Source: Neelides folsomi (taxonomy: Eukaryota; Arthropoda; Collembola; Neelipleona; Neelidae). Taken from it: a stretch of 64,000 bases of DNA. Position numbers and translations under genes: made by a program. Shown here in pieces: positions 53,648 to 64,000 of this stretch. The stretch lies in contig JAQGBZ010000014.1 of assembly GCA_034687125.1 (NCBI GenBank), forward strand, positions 415,012 through 479,011, in the 5' to 3' direction. The notes under the pieces were generated by a model. That model had not been told where the DNA came from and did not search any database. It saw only the letters and a program-made list of their open reading frames with translations. The stretch's first letter is position 1. Every line of letters begins with the position of its first letter.

Positions 53648-55365
53648 TTATACTTTGAATTTGGATTCGGATTCATCATATTGAGGTGGTGGGGTTTCGG
53701 GCCTCTCTTCCCGTTCAGCATTCAGAGGTTGAGGAATTAGGGAGCGGACGGCCATTTCCTCCGGAGTCATCCAATCCTCCTCTTTAGGTACTGGCAAGTA
53801 GAGAGCTACGTGGTACGGCGGTGGCTGCTGCCGCTGAGCAACGCAACTCCTCGCATGACTAACGTGATTGAAAGTGAATGGGACATTTCGTCGAGATCGG
53901 TGGGAATGTGGCAAGTGGGGAGGTTCAGCCAAGCAGGTGAACCCGTGGGGCTGCGGCTCCTGGTCTTCTTCCATAAAATCACCCGTGACCCCGTTGGGGG
54001 AGGAGGAAAAGGAAGATCCTTCCCCGTTTCGGGAAGTGGTCGTAATGTGATGTTGATACTCTCTGGCCAAATAGTCTTGAGTCCGCTTCCTCAAACAGGT
54101 CACTCCGACGAGGAAGAAACCGAAAGCAAACCCAACGATGATCAACTCCGTGAAGAAAAAGTAAATTGTGGCTTCTGTCTGGCCCCTCCTTGTTGTGTCA
54201 ATGATACTGAAAAAAGCCAAGGTATAATTTATATATCGAAAAAACTAGAAAAATTAATATAAAATAAACCAATACATTATAATATGTATTTGCACTACTT
54301 CTTATAATTAATTTCTATTTGTAAATAGTATAGAGATTTTTGAAGAGTTTTAATCAATTATTTTAATTAAGCATACTTGTTAATGTAATCGATCAAAAAT
54401 GTAGATGAACTTACCCAGGTCCCTCGATTACAAACTTAGCAGCAACAGTACAAATAAGAATGAATGCCATGAAGCAGAGCGTAAGACCAATTCTCTTCGT
54501 CCTTGTCCATTTTGGATCATGATATAATCTATTGTAGATTTCGTCCGAATCTTCAAATGAATTTCGGCTCCCAGAAAGATGAATTTCCACATCAGAAGAC
54601 TACGACAGAATTTTCAATTTAACCTCTCCATCCTGTCTCATTATGGTATAAAAGCATGTCATATGACTCATATGATAAGGAACTGAAGAGGTAAGATGAA
54701 CATGGATTTAATAAATCATTTTATTATTAGTTATATAATTCGGTGGATCAAAGATCAATATGAACAGCAGAGGTTATTGCTGTTTTTGAAGTAATCAAAA
54801 ATAGAGGAGATTGAAAATGTCAAAGATTTAAATTAAAATTGGGATAATGTCGATGTATTAATTAAATGTTTAGTTATACCTTACTATTTATAAGTAATAT
54901 GCAAAAAGTAATGAAAGTAATGATGATGAATGAGGTCGTTACCTGTTGGATCTCGGTGGCGGAAGAGATTCCCGAGTTGGCACTCGTCGTTTGAGTGATT
55001 GGAGTTCTCCTAGCGGCGGCCGCCCGTCCTCTGTGTCGGTCCCTCCGCTCTCTCGAGTTGTTCCGTGAAGGTGGATTTGACCTCCCGGCGGCCGGAGACC
55101 CCTGACTCCTCGTCTCCATGGTCCCGAGTGATGCGGAGTGAGATCCCGAACGACCTGTAGCTCCCGCACTCCCGCACCGATCTCCCTCCCGTATTGACTC
55201 CATTGGCTGGAACCGGTGGACGGGTGTGACCATGGTTGTGGAGTTGTGAGGGAAGCTCGAGCTCCCCTGGCCGTTCCTCAACTCCTCAATCCGGAGGATT
55301 TTGTTCCGCTGGTTGTGAGCTCCTCTGATCCCGCCTAGGAACAACATCTTCAGGAAATGACTCAT
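53648..55365 (-). CDS. two-span membrane protein with cytoplasmic PPxY motifs, function unknown
   Basis: I cannot name this protein. Three exons on the minus strand (55365-54943, 54599-54415, 54206-53648) encode 388 residues. Residues 1-141 are a Ser/Arg/Gly-rich disordered region. Exon 2 ends with a first hydrophobic span (about 178-199: IGLTLCFMAFILICTVAAKF). A short loop (GIIDTTRRGQTEA) leads to a second span (about 216-241: IYFFFTELIIVGFAFGFFLV). The C-terminal 145 residues are Pro-rich and include QPPPYH (about 330) and PPPQYDE (about 379). Both fit the PPxY motif bound by WW domains of NEDD4-type ubiquitin ligases. The start is uncertain: an upstream exon ending near 55389 could splice in, because an AG acceptor precedes an in-frame extension. 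Topology and the NEDD4 link are inference. Confidence 0.78.
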
Positions 55366-58147
55366 TAGATTTAATGAGACCCTTAACCTAAAATGCTTCA
55401 ATTCAATTCATGGATTACTTTCTTTATTATGCTATTATTTTCACTTTCTTTTCCTCCATTTCAAATTAAATTACTTTCAACTTCAAGGCTATAAAAACTT
55501 CAAATAAAATCAATCTGGGATCCCAAAGAAAAAAGTTTACTTTGAAGTCGAACGTATTTCCATTAACACACATAAATGTATTGTAAAAATCTATCTGTAA
55601 AAGAAATTGAACATAAGATACATTATTACTTATACAGGGTACTTCAAGTCGATTTCTTTTTTAAATAGACAATCACATAAAAAAGAAAGCAAATTTTGAC
55701 ATATATCCTATATAGGTAACATAATTATTAGGTATGAATTATACTTTTCATTTCTTGCGAATGGGTATTTGTGAAACATTTGGTAGTTAGTATGCCCAGT
55801 ATGTACTTTACACTTTTTACAACGTAATTGCCCTTAATTATAAACTAAATAATACTTGTAAAAGGTAATCAAATTAACTTTTGATTTCTGTTATTTGTAT
55901 ACTTATCGATTTCCTTCTTTTTAGTAGTTTTCTCCATTACGAAGTAAGTTTATAAAGCTTAATTTCTACAAGAAGTTTCCAAATTGGAGATTGTTGCTTG
56001 TCATATTAATTGAAATTAATTTAGATAATAATGCATGGTAGACTTTAATACAATCTTATTATATTTGTAAATCGAAAAGTGCAGTTCAGTTCAAACATAA
56101 TGTTCCTTAATATGCATACTGTAAGGTACTTTCGCATTATTACCAATACTTTTTTAAAGTCAGAAATACGAGAAAAAAACGTGAATATAAATAAATAAGA
56201 TGCCCAAATAATTGTCAACTATACTTATGGATATTACATATTTATATTATGTATACGAACATGTCATTGATATTATCAAGAATTACTTACTGGTGTAAAG
56301 AACCCCGGGGCGTCTTCTACCGTATCCTGTCGATCTTTTGTCGATCCAAAAATGCATTCCAATTGCAAAACGCAATTTTATAAAATACTTATCCTATGTG
56401 CAAATCTTTATCATAAATTTCAACTTGAGATCGACAATGAGTTAAGATTGTAAATAAAGTTAATAGATCACTTCTTGGCCCCAGGATCAAAAAATCACAT
56501 ACTCAAATCAAATAGGATTTAATTGCAAGTTTAAAATATTGGAATATACGGCGACAATTAATTGATTTATTTATCTATAAATCTAGAGAAATGATCCAAA
56601 TTACCTATTTTCATTGTTCAACAATAGACCTTAATTTATTTGCATATTAATTTGTGGATTTAATTGTGCTTATATCAAAGAATAAGTTTTCTTTAGCAGC
56701 TCTTTTATCAGGTTTCAATTCAGCTATGGACATGCTTTTTACTTCACTCCTATTCCTTATATAATAAAAAAACGTTATCGATAGTCAAAACTTAAAAAAG
56801 TTTTGATTGAAAGATATTACTATAAAATTTACCTATATAAAATATTTATGTAGGATAAAGATGTAAGGTATAATTTTTTAAAATAAACGAATGATAAATT
56901 GTATATTAAGATACTTATGGTTTAAACTTGTTTTAAAAAATTGCACAATTTGAATAAAGAATCACAGGTCAGAATCGGTCGGATTATTCTTTTGTATGAA
57001 TAAGGTAAAGATAATTTTGGATCAATTGTTTATAACCAGCTGTAATCAATAAGATATTCGTCTGAGAGTCTTTTAATTAATTGTTCGAATCTATAACTTG
57101 AGAGAAAAACTTTCGATACTAAAGTTCGATGAGCAGATCATACAAAAGAACCTTTAATTTATTTAGTAGCGTAAATTGGAACCACTTTGAAACTTTATTG
57201 GAGATTGGGAGAAAAATTTAACTCAATTTGTCCGTCTCACATCTCCAGTCAAAGACGTAGATGTTGAGTTTGTAAGTACGTCACATCTATCCAATATGTA
57301 AAGACGGATGAATTGTCGCTAGTGAGTCAAAGGTATGGAGTAGAAAGAAGTTGGAATACTTTTTGATTTGTGAAAATAATTGCAGGAATTGAATGCAAAA
57401 TGCGCTACTTTCCCCGTCCATACTTGCGCACTTCCCCAGTCTATACATTATTGATTTGGGAGAGAATTTTCGCACTTTCCGGGTCTGCGAGGGGATTGAG
57501 ATATGTGCGAAAGATTCCCGATTCTTTCCCATTCTCCCGGTTCTCCCCGAATCATGAAGTTTAAGGGAAAGTGGAGCGGAACAACGGAAGGATAAAACCA
57601 AGATTTCGACCACTCAATAAATTTCCATTCTTTCGCCTCTTCCTATGCCAAATGTAAATTATGCAAATGTGCCATGTTGAGGTAAAAACATTAGTTACAA
57701 ATAACCAAATGCATCTCATACATGCAAAGAGATGTAAATGCCTAAAATCGTTTAGTTTTGCAATATACATAATTGAATTTAATGGACTGGTGCGAATTGG
57801 GGTGTAGGTAGGAACTCATTTGAATGCAAATACATAAACAAAGTGAAAGATTCTCATTTTTACATTAACTTTTGTATCTAGATGTTATGTAATAAATATT
57901 AAATATAAGAGAATTTTTAACATGTTAAATGAAACGACAATTTTGATGATAAAATGAATCTCGAACTTTCTTTATTAATAATCAAAGATTTCAACACATC
58001 ATCAAATATTTAAGAATGATAACAAGAAAGAAAAGTCTATTGAAACTATTAACCTAAATTTGGACTACAATAGTCGTAAATAATGAAAATAAGACTCAAC
58101 TACAACTAACACCATGATCATCACTGCGGAGTATTTTCCGAAAAAGA
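55366..58147. other. intergenic spacer
   Basis: This AT-rich spacer lies between the membrane-protein gene and the Kidins220 stop codon. It contains a mariner-end-like fragment at 55635 and a less AT-rich block at 57230-57620. That block has open frames on both strands but no recognisable protein. I see no RNA gene. Confidence 0.4.
55635..55690. mobile_element. second solo mariner/Tc1-like terminal fragment (candidate)
   Basis: TATA/CAGGGTACTTCAAGTCGATT and a following T-rich stretch align with the fragment at 44931 (CAGGGT, then AAGTCGA, then TTTTTTTAAAT). The two differ at several bases. No transposase is nearby. This is a weak call based on two copies in one window. Confidence 0.3.
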
Positions 58148-61100
58148 TCATTTTTGTGGGGTATTTTCCCGTGAGGATTCCGGGTGTTCCAGAGCTTGTT
58201 GTCTTCTGAGCGGAGACTCGGGAGCTCTTCCCATCTGAGCCATAATTGTCGTTCGTTGGAGGTTGGAGCTGGTTGAGGAAGATAGGACCGGGTCGGAGCG
58301 ATTGAAAGAGCTTCGAACAAGTCTGCCTTGAAGGAGATCCAAATTCATTCCTTCTGCCTGCCTCCAGCTTTCTTCCGCAGTTGTGATCCCCCTCCCGAAA
58401 TTCCTTCTCATTTTCTCAACCTTTTGTGTTTCCTCATTCCCCTGTTGATCTTCCACCTCATTGAGGTCTTTGTGACTGTCAGCTCGAGACTCAAGGGAGT
58501 CTCTTCTCTCCCGTCCTCTTTGCATCATTGGGTCGTCGAAGCTCCGTTCAAAGTCTTCTAAATTCCTCGTAGTCAGATTCTCAAGTACGGGATAGCCCGA
58601 GTAATTCAAATTAGCATCAGGGCTCACAAGCCCGGCCGCTATCAAGCTCCAATTCTCGTCAAATGGCAAAGCAGAAGCCATGGGGGATTCGCGTCTTGAG
58701 GGACCTTTCATTGGAGTGGCCGGTGGGGGAGATGAAACTCTAGAAAGAGAAACTCTGTCCATTAGATGTTGTGAAGAAGAAGGACCGGGGCTTAAAACTC
58801 TATCTCTATATTGGTTTGGCCCTGAAGTTGGAGATGAAACTTTTGGGGAGTCAATCGGTGTTGAGACTCCTATTGGATTAAAAGACGATTCTTTGGGACT
58901 TGATGGAATAGGTGAGAATCCTTGCATTAATGGCGGAGGTGATGAAACACGTTCATTTAAACTTGGATCTGGCGGGCTTGTGGCTCGGAATGGGACGAAG
59001 GAAGAAGTGGGTTCTGGACGAGGAACATTCCGTCGTGGGAAAGGAGATTCTGGCATGTCTGGTGGGTCAGGAAGAAAAAGCTCTTCGCGGGATGAAAGGT
59101 CGCCCACTGAGCTCCCAATTTCAGACTCGTTCTAGAAAGGAATTTTTTAAAAGTTACGCGAAAGAACTTCAGATTCAATCTACAATATTCTACAAGTACA
59201 GACTACAGAATGTTGTGTAGAAGACTATGAAGAGAAGTGAAGGGAAAAAATGGAAAAGTGTATAGAAATGGATTGATTAGTAGTCGAGTCGTTCCTTACC
59301 GAGGTCGTGGGCGAGGGATTGCTCGATTTGATCACCCGGTAGTATTCTTCAGACCCAAATGGTGGAAGTGGAGTGGGAGCTCTATATTGAGTCCAAGGTT
59401 GTCCGTAGCTCTGACCCTCGCGTTGGGAGAAATAAAGACCGGGTTCGGAATCCTCTGTCTGCTGTTGTAAATACGGGTCGTATCGGTCGCGGATTGATCT
59501 AAATGCCACGGCCGGCTTTGAGTCTGACATTGAGCTCGAACTCCCTGGTACTGGGGCTGAGCCTGAATAATGAGCCTCTGGGACTCTCTCGTCTCGCCCG
59601 TGTTCTGCTGCTCCCGGCCCAAAGAAGCTCGTTTTGATCTTTGAGAACCTTGAATTTGGTTCATCTTTAGAAATCCTCTTTTTAGGAGACGGAGGATTAT
59701 CTGTTCGCGAGCCGCGGTTTGAAGAAATCTACACAAAAACTTTTTTGTTAAAGCTTCTGTCATTTATAAAATGCTTTAAATTCTTATAAATCTACTAAAA
59801 ATCCTTTGGTTTAATTTAAAATTGTTTAATAAATAAGTTAAATTTAATTAACAATTCTATCTACAGAAATATATTGGTATTGGTAAATAATTATAGTATT
59901 GGATCTTCATCCAAATAACTTTAAAATAATTTAAAAAGGCATAAATGAATATTTAATAACATAAAAAAGTATAAATGAATATTTTTACAATGTGTTGTGC
60001 AAAACACACCTTTCTTGCATGTGTGATAGGAGCAGATGTTCTCGTTACAAGCGGTTTTTGTGACTCGTCACTTGAAGTGTCAGAGGAGGATTCATCTCGT
60101 GGAGCACTTTGCATTTTCTTTGAAGTTTTCCTTTGTGGAGTTGCAGGAGATCTCGAATTTCTGGTGGTTTCTCCTTTTAATTTCCTCAACGGTGAAGTTG
60201 AAGCTGCTGGAGCGGAAGCGTTCCTATTTAAATTCCTCTGAATTTTCTTGGGAGATCCGAGATGTTTTCCCTGACCCATCGTCTCACTGCTCTTCACCGA
60301 AACTTCATTGATAGAGGAAACTTTTCCCTGTCGCTCCTCCAATTTCCTCACAATTGAAGGGGAATCGGGAAGTTCGGCACTCAAATTAGTTGAATTCCCC
60401 ATGACGTAAAGAACGTCTGTTTCATCGTGATCTACATAAGACTTCCTTGACAGTCGACACGTTTCCGGTATTTCTTAAAAGGGAATTCAACTCTTTACAA
60501 TTACAGTTTTACAGTTGACTTGAGAGTTTGATCGGAAGCTTTAAGTTCAATCTTACCCGGTTCTGAATGTATGGGACTTAAAGTTGAAGTGGAACTTTCT
60601 TCTCCTCTCCGAGCATCTTCTTTGGCCTCGTCGTTTAAGAGTTCTAATGCTCCACTTATCATTTGCTGTTCCATTGTGATCTAACGCACGAAATGAATAA
60701 TTAACAAATCTCTGCATTTTGTCGACAATAATAATAATAATCGTATGGGAGAATGGAAGGCATGTGAGGAATTTGAAGCCAATCGTGTGTCTGAATGAGG
60801 AAAAGCATTTCATTGTTCAATAACTATTGTTATTCAGTTTATCAAGAGTGGCTTAAATTGGATAAGGCATGTAAAGAGCTCAATGATAAAAAGTTAACAT
60901 AAAGCTTTAGAAGTCGCTTTACTATTTATGCAGAAAGATAGCATCTTTCATCCTTTAACCATGTATAATGAATTTACTTTAAGAATTAAAAGCATTTTTA
61001 ACAATTATACTAAAATATAGTTAAATATTGCTCTAGTTAAATTATATATAAAAGTGAAAGTAAAATAAGTATAGCGGAAGGTATAAATGGTATTCTTTAA

Positions 61101-63896
61101 TGAAATAAGCTATTTTATACAATGCAATTACAACATGCAATTTAATGTTCATCACGATTATTAATATAGTTAAGTATTTTTATATTTAAAATATTTACAA
61201 GACTTACGTATTCTAATTGAAAGATAAAAGAGTTTGAGGCATTTTATTAGAATTTAGCAAAACTAGTTTTAATTATAATCAATAACCTTTTAAATAATTA
61301 ATGCTATAAAGTAAAATGAAAAAATTACAGAAACATCAGCACAATTGTATTAAAGTGCGTACAAAATAATATATAATTTCACAACTATTAAGTAACAAGT
61401 TTTAATTTCATTTAAATTCTCTAACAAAATAATGCATGCGTTTATTTAAATATTTTAAATAGTTATATCAGTCCATAGAACCATATTTTACTCCGGGTCG
61501 TAATTGTCATTTCCGTCAGAGAGATCAAGTACCTGTTTCTCAAGAGTATTCGGCTTTGTAGCCTTTTTCGGTTCCAATTCCATTGATAAGTTAGCTAAAA
61601 AGTTTTAAAATTCTGTAAAATATGTTACCCCAATAGAATACTAACTAAATCTTTATTGCATAAATCCTCATGAGTAATAAAATATAAAACACAACAAAGA
61701 TGAAAACTCACATTCTTTTTCAGGAGAAGTAACGTTTATGCGTATAGAAGAATCTCCTTCTGATTTAACTTCTCCAATTCGGCTTTCGAAATCTCGTAAA
61801 TAAGATAATGCAGACTTAAACATTTCCCAGTCTCCAAATGTCATTTGTAAAACCTAAAGGGCCAAAAATTGACAATAACATGTATAAAAGTATAAAGTAC
61901 TTTATTGTTTTAAATAATATTGATAAAATTCAAAATTTACCGCTTTCAATTCATTAAGGTCACAAGTTAAGCAAACCATTCCATTAATGTTGTTTTTCCG
62001 TATAGCTTCTTGATATTTCCCAACATTGCTTCCTTTTAAGCCCGATAATGATCCAATTAAATCAGAAATTCCTTCAACTCCCAATGTACTCAACTTTTTG
62101 TTTCGTAGTTCCCTCTAAACATAAATGTTATATAAAATAGTTTTTGTTTATTATTTTTAATACACTTGCTATATAATATACATATAATTAATATATTTTA
62201 TATTATTATAAAATATACAAATATTATATTGATTTGTAAATTGTAGTAATATAAGTTTTTCATCTTTGATCTACTAATAAGTATTTGATTTAAAAAATAA
62301 CGATTTATTGTTTTAAAAATCATAAATAACGAATTTACTAAAATTGCATTTAATACAATATTAGTATTTGTAAGGTGTGTAAGTACTTTAATAATAGCGT
62401 CAGGTACTGATGGAAAACTGGTTGAAGTGCTAGGCTGCGGGATTAATGGCATTGGTTGAAATGGCCAGAAATTCGGATATATTTGATTAATAGGCGACTG
62501 CTGTCCATTCATCGGCAAATATTGAGGAAGCGGAGCGATTGGAGTAAACGGTTGACCATTTCGTATACCAGTCTGCATTCATTGTTATGTTATTTTTAAG
62601 GTTAGCATCAAGAGCTTTTCTATATTAATGTCAAATTAATAGAAACTAATTAATTCTATTACCATTCGATATCTCAAATTTTGATTGAAATTGGGTGGAA
62701 GATGCGGTTGCTGCTGAGCATTGGATGAGCTTGAAGGATTTTGCTTGAATATTTGTTCAATAGGCTGATATTGCTCTATAAAATCATTTTAATTTATACA
62801 ATTGGATTTAAAATCATTTTAATTTATACAATTGGATTGTTCTTTACAATCGAAAAAATATTATATTTATTTATATTTCAGATTCAAAATTTAAATTGAA
62901 TTTAATATTAGGTATACTTATTATTAATGTTAGAATAAGTTCATACATTGAAATAGTCACATGAATAGAATTATCATATCGAAAATTATTTTTTACCAGT
63001 CAAGTCTTTTTTTATTTGTGGATCCAAGCTTATAGCAAAAGGCAAAAAAACATAGAGAGTTGAAACAAGGAGCGACTTGTGAAGACCCAAATAAACTTCT
63101 AGTTTTTTCTCATCACGATCCAAAATTATATTTGGGTCCACCTCTTTGGAAATTGGAATGAAGGGCTTGACGCTAAAATAAAAATAACCAAGCACTGCTC
63201 AGGAATACGAAATTTTTATATTTATATGCAAATTTTTGGTCCTATGTAAGCTTACCGTTCAAAGATTCCTTTAAGCAGCATGGAGTCATCAAGATCTTTT
63301 TGAAAATGTTCACAATAAATGATCATCCAAGAGAGGCGATATGGCCATTGCTCTGTCAAGTTGATCCATGAAGACAATTGATACCAATTAAAATCAATGC
63401 TGAAAGCTTTGAGAAGACGTCCTAAATAAAATAATGTTGTTTATAGAAAGCTGCCAACTAGCAAAGTACAGACACAAATGGAAGATTTTAATAAAATGGT
63501 CACATACCAGTAATATGAATAATGTTCATAAGTCTTCTCATAGTTCTAGGATTTACGTCAGAAAAATAATCATCTCCTAAAAGCATTTTCTTTAAGTCAT
63601 TTGGTCCACTCGTTTTATTCAAATTGCTTCCCAAACTGCTGGCAATGCTCTCGCTCATCTTGAAATAAATAAAAAATTTAATTATAGTGTTTAAGATATT
63701 CACTGATTGTTATTATTATACGATAGAATATCGCAAAATATATGGTACAATTTTTCGAAATAATGTAGAATGAATATAAGAACGATCTTACTTTTATTCC
63801 AAGCCTTTTCCCTTTCTTTGACGATGGTTTATCAAACTTTTCCAATGGCATTAAAACTCCGAAGGAAGATTCCACTGAAGGTCTTCTTCCTTGAAG
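58148..63896 (-). CDS. KIDINS220: Kidins220/ARMS scaffold protein, C-terminal part (5' part beyond the right edge)
   Basis: Kidins220 is a multi-pass scaffold for neurotrophin and other receptor signalling. Thirteen exons on the minus strand join in phase: 63896-63792, 63658-63508, 63421-63256, 63172-62997, 62775-62663, 62572-62387, 62114-61941, 61853-61712, 61594-61533, 60680-60557, 60473-60010, 59728-59300 and 59131-58148. They give about 1091 residues. Landmarks are the post-NTPase block [20 protein letters not shown] then [14 protein letters not shown], and a Pro/Gln-rich stretch. A SAM-like domain follows ([18 protein letters not shown] then [20 protein letters not shown]). A long Ser/Pro-rich tail, mostly disordered, ends ENTPQK. 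The ankyrin repeats, membrane spans and most of the KAP NTPase would lie outside the window. Exon 61594-61533 can also read through its donor to a stop at 61488, giving a shorter form. Confidence 0.92.
61488..61532 (-). other. KIDINS220: Kidins220 read-through extension giving a short C-terminus
   Basis: If the donor at 61532-61531 is not used, the frame continues 14 codons ([14 protein letters not shown]) to a TAA at 61490-61488. The acidic ending would replace about 665 residues of the Ser/Pro-rich tail. Whether it is used depends on a polyadenylation site in the 0.8 kb intron that follows. Confidence 0.45.
62781..62840. repeat. 30 bp tandem duplication in a Kidins220 intron
   Basis: Two near-identical 30 bp copies (AAATCATTTTAATTTATACA, then ATTGGATT) lie side by side in the intron between exons 63172-62997 and 62775-62663. 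The first copy starts 6 nt from the splice acceptor. Confidence 0.8.
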
Positions 63897-64000
63897 CTAC
63901 AAAAAATAAAACATTTAGGTAATTATACAGTGACGGTACTTTTTATTTACACCACTTGTGATGGTCACATTTACTCTTCAATACATCTCTGTCGTTTCAC

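Noticed and set aside
54939-55169. 76-codon alternative frame in the first exon of the two-span membrane protein
   Set aside because: It does not join in phase to the membrane-spanning exon; the longer frame does.
59332-59763. 143-codon minus-strand ORF overlapping the Kidins220 exon 59728-59300
   Set aside because: It is in another frame. The frame continuous with the neighbouring exons (phase 0 at both ends) is the Ser/Pro-rich Kidins220 tail.

Overview
The window is eukaryotic: AT-rich, with twelve multi-exon protein genes whose exons join in frame over mostly short GT-AG introns, separated by AT-rich spacers and small repeats. The conserved genes are clearly animal. The arthropod-type cystine/CUB secreted family and the arthropod-style duplicated exon in the mitochondrial acyl carrier protein gene point to an arthropod. 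A copepod such as a salmon louse would fit the compact, AT-rich style, but the species is inference.

Layout. 0-10 kb holds housekeeping genes: HADH (-, cut by the left edge), ACTR10/Arp11 (+, head to head with HADH), mitochondrial acyl carrier protein NDUFAB1 (+) and CCZ1 (-). 11.5-18 kb holds a secreted Thr/Val-rich protein (-) with a 4.7 kb intron. 18-25 kb is a gene-poor spacer with a foldback element. 25-38.5 kb is one 27-exon receptor guanylate cyclase (+). 39.4-43.8 kb holds two secreted proteins on the minus strand: a Cys-motif/CUB-like protein and a His-rich protein with a short collagen tail. 44.7-52.1 kb holds DDX1 (+) and a WAC-like WW/coiled-coil protein (+). 53.6-55.4 kb holds an unnamed two-span membrane protein with PPxY motifs (-). 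58.1-64 kb holds the 3' part of Kidins220/ARMS (-).

The genes do not form an operon or a single pathway. They cover mitochondrial metabolism (HADH, NDUFAB1), dynactin (ACTR10), endolysosomal Rab7 activation (CCZ1), cGMP signalling, extracellular matrix, RNA metabolism (DDX1, WAC) and neurotrophin-type scaffolding (Kidins220).

I found no clearly new biological system. The points most worth checking are the homologous alternative exons in NDUFAB1, an apparent 1-nt frameshift in the most conserved part of DDX1, two GC-AG introns, an alternative short C-terminus in Kidins220, two foldback elements with long inverted repeats, and the unnamed secreted and membrane proteins. Exon borders were assigned by hand from splice consensus, reading phase and family similarity recalled from memory. 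No search was run.
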